64,000 nucleotides of DNA from Firmicutes bacterium OM04-13BH. GTDB lineage: Bacteria > Bacillota > Clostridia > Lachnospirales > Lachnospiraceae. A program made the translations under genes and the position numbers. Of the stretch, positions 63,633 through 64,000 are shown one piece after another (positions within the stretch are counted from its first letter, which is position 1; every line of letters begins with the position of its first letter). The stretch is taken from positions 124,001-188,000 of the forward strand of contig QULP01000004.1 in the NCBI GenBank assembly GCA_003481745.1, written 5' to 3'. The notes under the pieces are model-generated. The model worked only from the letters and a program-made list of their open reading frames with translations. It searched no databases and was not told the origin of the DNA.

Positions 63633-64000
63633 TTATCGCTCCTGTTCCTGCCGCTTGGTGCGGCTCTGCGTCTGTTCCGGTTGGTCGGCGCGGAGTGCAA
63701 TATCCACGCACCTGCGGATTTTTTGAAGCTCGGCAACCTCGGTGCGGGTATCTTTCAGTTTGGTATAATCGCTGTCCCTCTGTGTTTTGAGGTCAGCATA
63801 TTCCTGTTCCCATTCCGCAATAGGCAAGGTCTTTGTTCCTTTCGGCAGATTTGCATGGAGATAGCGGCTTGCCGCGTTCCATAGGGTCAGCTCGGCGTGG
63901 TGGGCTTCCTCGTACTTGTCGCGCTTGTTTGTCCAGCCGTTTTGCAGCTTTTTCAGTTCATCGTGAATGGGCTTGTACTCTGTGTAGTTCTTCCCGTATT
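63633..64000 (-). CDS. Relaxase 3' end (partial)
   Basis: Frame open from the window edge (YGKNYTEYKPIHDELKKL, then HHAELTLWNAASRYLHANLPKG) to the stop at 63633; charged, coiled C-terminal tail ending QTQSRTKRQEQER. Typical of MobA/MobL-type relaxase C-termini in Clostridiales elements; the catalytic part lies outside. Confidence 0.65.
   Translation of the reverse strand, partial: YGKNYTEYKPIHDELKKLQNGWTNKRDKYEEAHHAELTLWNAASRYLHANLPKGTKTLPIAEWEQEYADLKTQRDSDYTKLKDTRTEVAELQKIRRCVDIALRADQPEQTQSRTKRQEQER

Larger units (their letters stand above)
61052..64000 (-). mobile_element. Third mobile element, GC-rich, partial
   Basis: Begins GA-AGCGTTTTGTCAA at 61052, the same 15 bp that starts IME2. 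Carries a Toprim/RepA-like gene, a SnoaL-like gene and a relaxase 3' end; the rest lies beyond the window. Coding parts are much richer in GC than the ICE. Being a serine-recombinase IME is inferred from the shared end only. Confidence 0.65.

Overview
The window looks like a Lachnospiraceae-type gut Firmicute (Blautia/Dorea/Ruminococcus group). The grounds are a moderately AT-rich base composition, Clostridiales-style transporters and regulators, and many components of Tn1549/Tn4451-like conjugative and mobilizable elements. Nearly every gene lies on the minus strand. No rRNA, tRNA or CRISPR array was recognised.

1-16 kb is chromosomal in character. It holds an oligopeptide ABC operon (oppB-C-D-F-A read leftwards) with a strong promoter, a palindromic operator candidate and a large leader hairpin; a PucR-type regulator; a 51-aa plus-strand orphan gene; an aldo/keto reductase; and a phosphorelay of two BvgS/EvgS-like hybrid kinases plus a free HPt protein.

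16-21 kb holds a tight, translationally coupled three-gene operon that I cannot match to a named system. It encodes an Xre-HTH/PIN/ankyrin protein, a radical-SAM protein with a C-terminal Cys cluster, and a P-loop kinase/HAD phosphatase/phosphoribosyltransferase fusion. It has its own promoter with TTGCA repeats and its own terminator, and it abuts a truncated ParB. A frameshifted lipoprotein remnant, a GH43 glycosidase and a wrecked IS1634-like transposase follow.

24-61 kb is a decayed Tn1549-like ICE (TTRAP, DUF4316 fragment, truncated Maff2, VirD4). Cargo includes a GNAT toxin-antitoxin-like pair, a two-component system with an ABC exporter, and BlaI/BlaR1 with a sigma factor and TnpV. The main result is that the VirD4 coupling-protein gene is cut into three pieces (60.8-61.05, 51.43-51.86 and 35.3-36.14 kb) by two complete serine-recombinase mobilizable elements. 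IME1 spans 36136-51427 and IME2 spans 51862-60829. Removing both rejoins the frame exactly. The VirD4 5' end at 61052 abuts a third element that shares a 15-bp end with IME2. IME1 and IME2 have the same backbone: recombinase, MOB relaxase with a covarying oriT hairpin, CHC2 primase overlapping a VapE helicase, iteron-like repeats, and TnpW. Their cargo differs. IME1 carries a membrane-anchored helicase, membrane proteins and an EF-Tu-domain-2-like gene split by an IS110 element. IME2 carries two small kinases and a GNAT.

61-64 kb is the start of the third, GC-rich element: a Toprim/RepA-like replication protein, an AT-rich SnoaL-like gene, and the 3' end of a relaxase running off the window.
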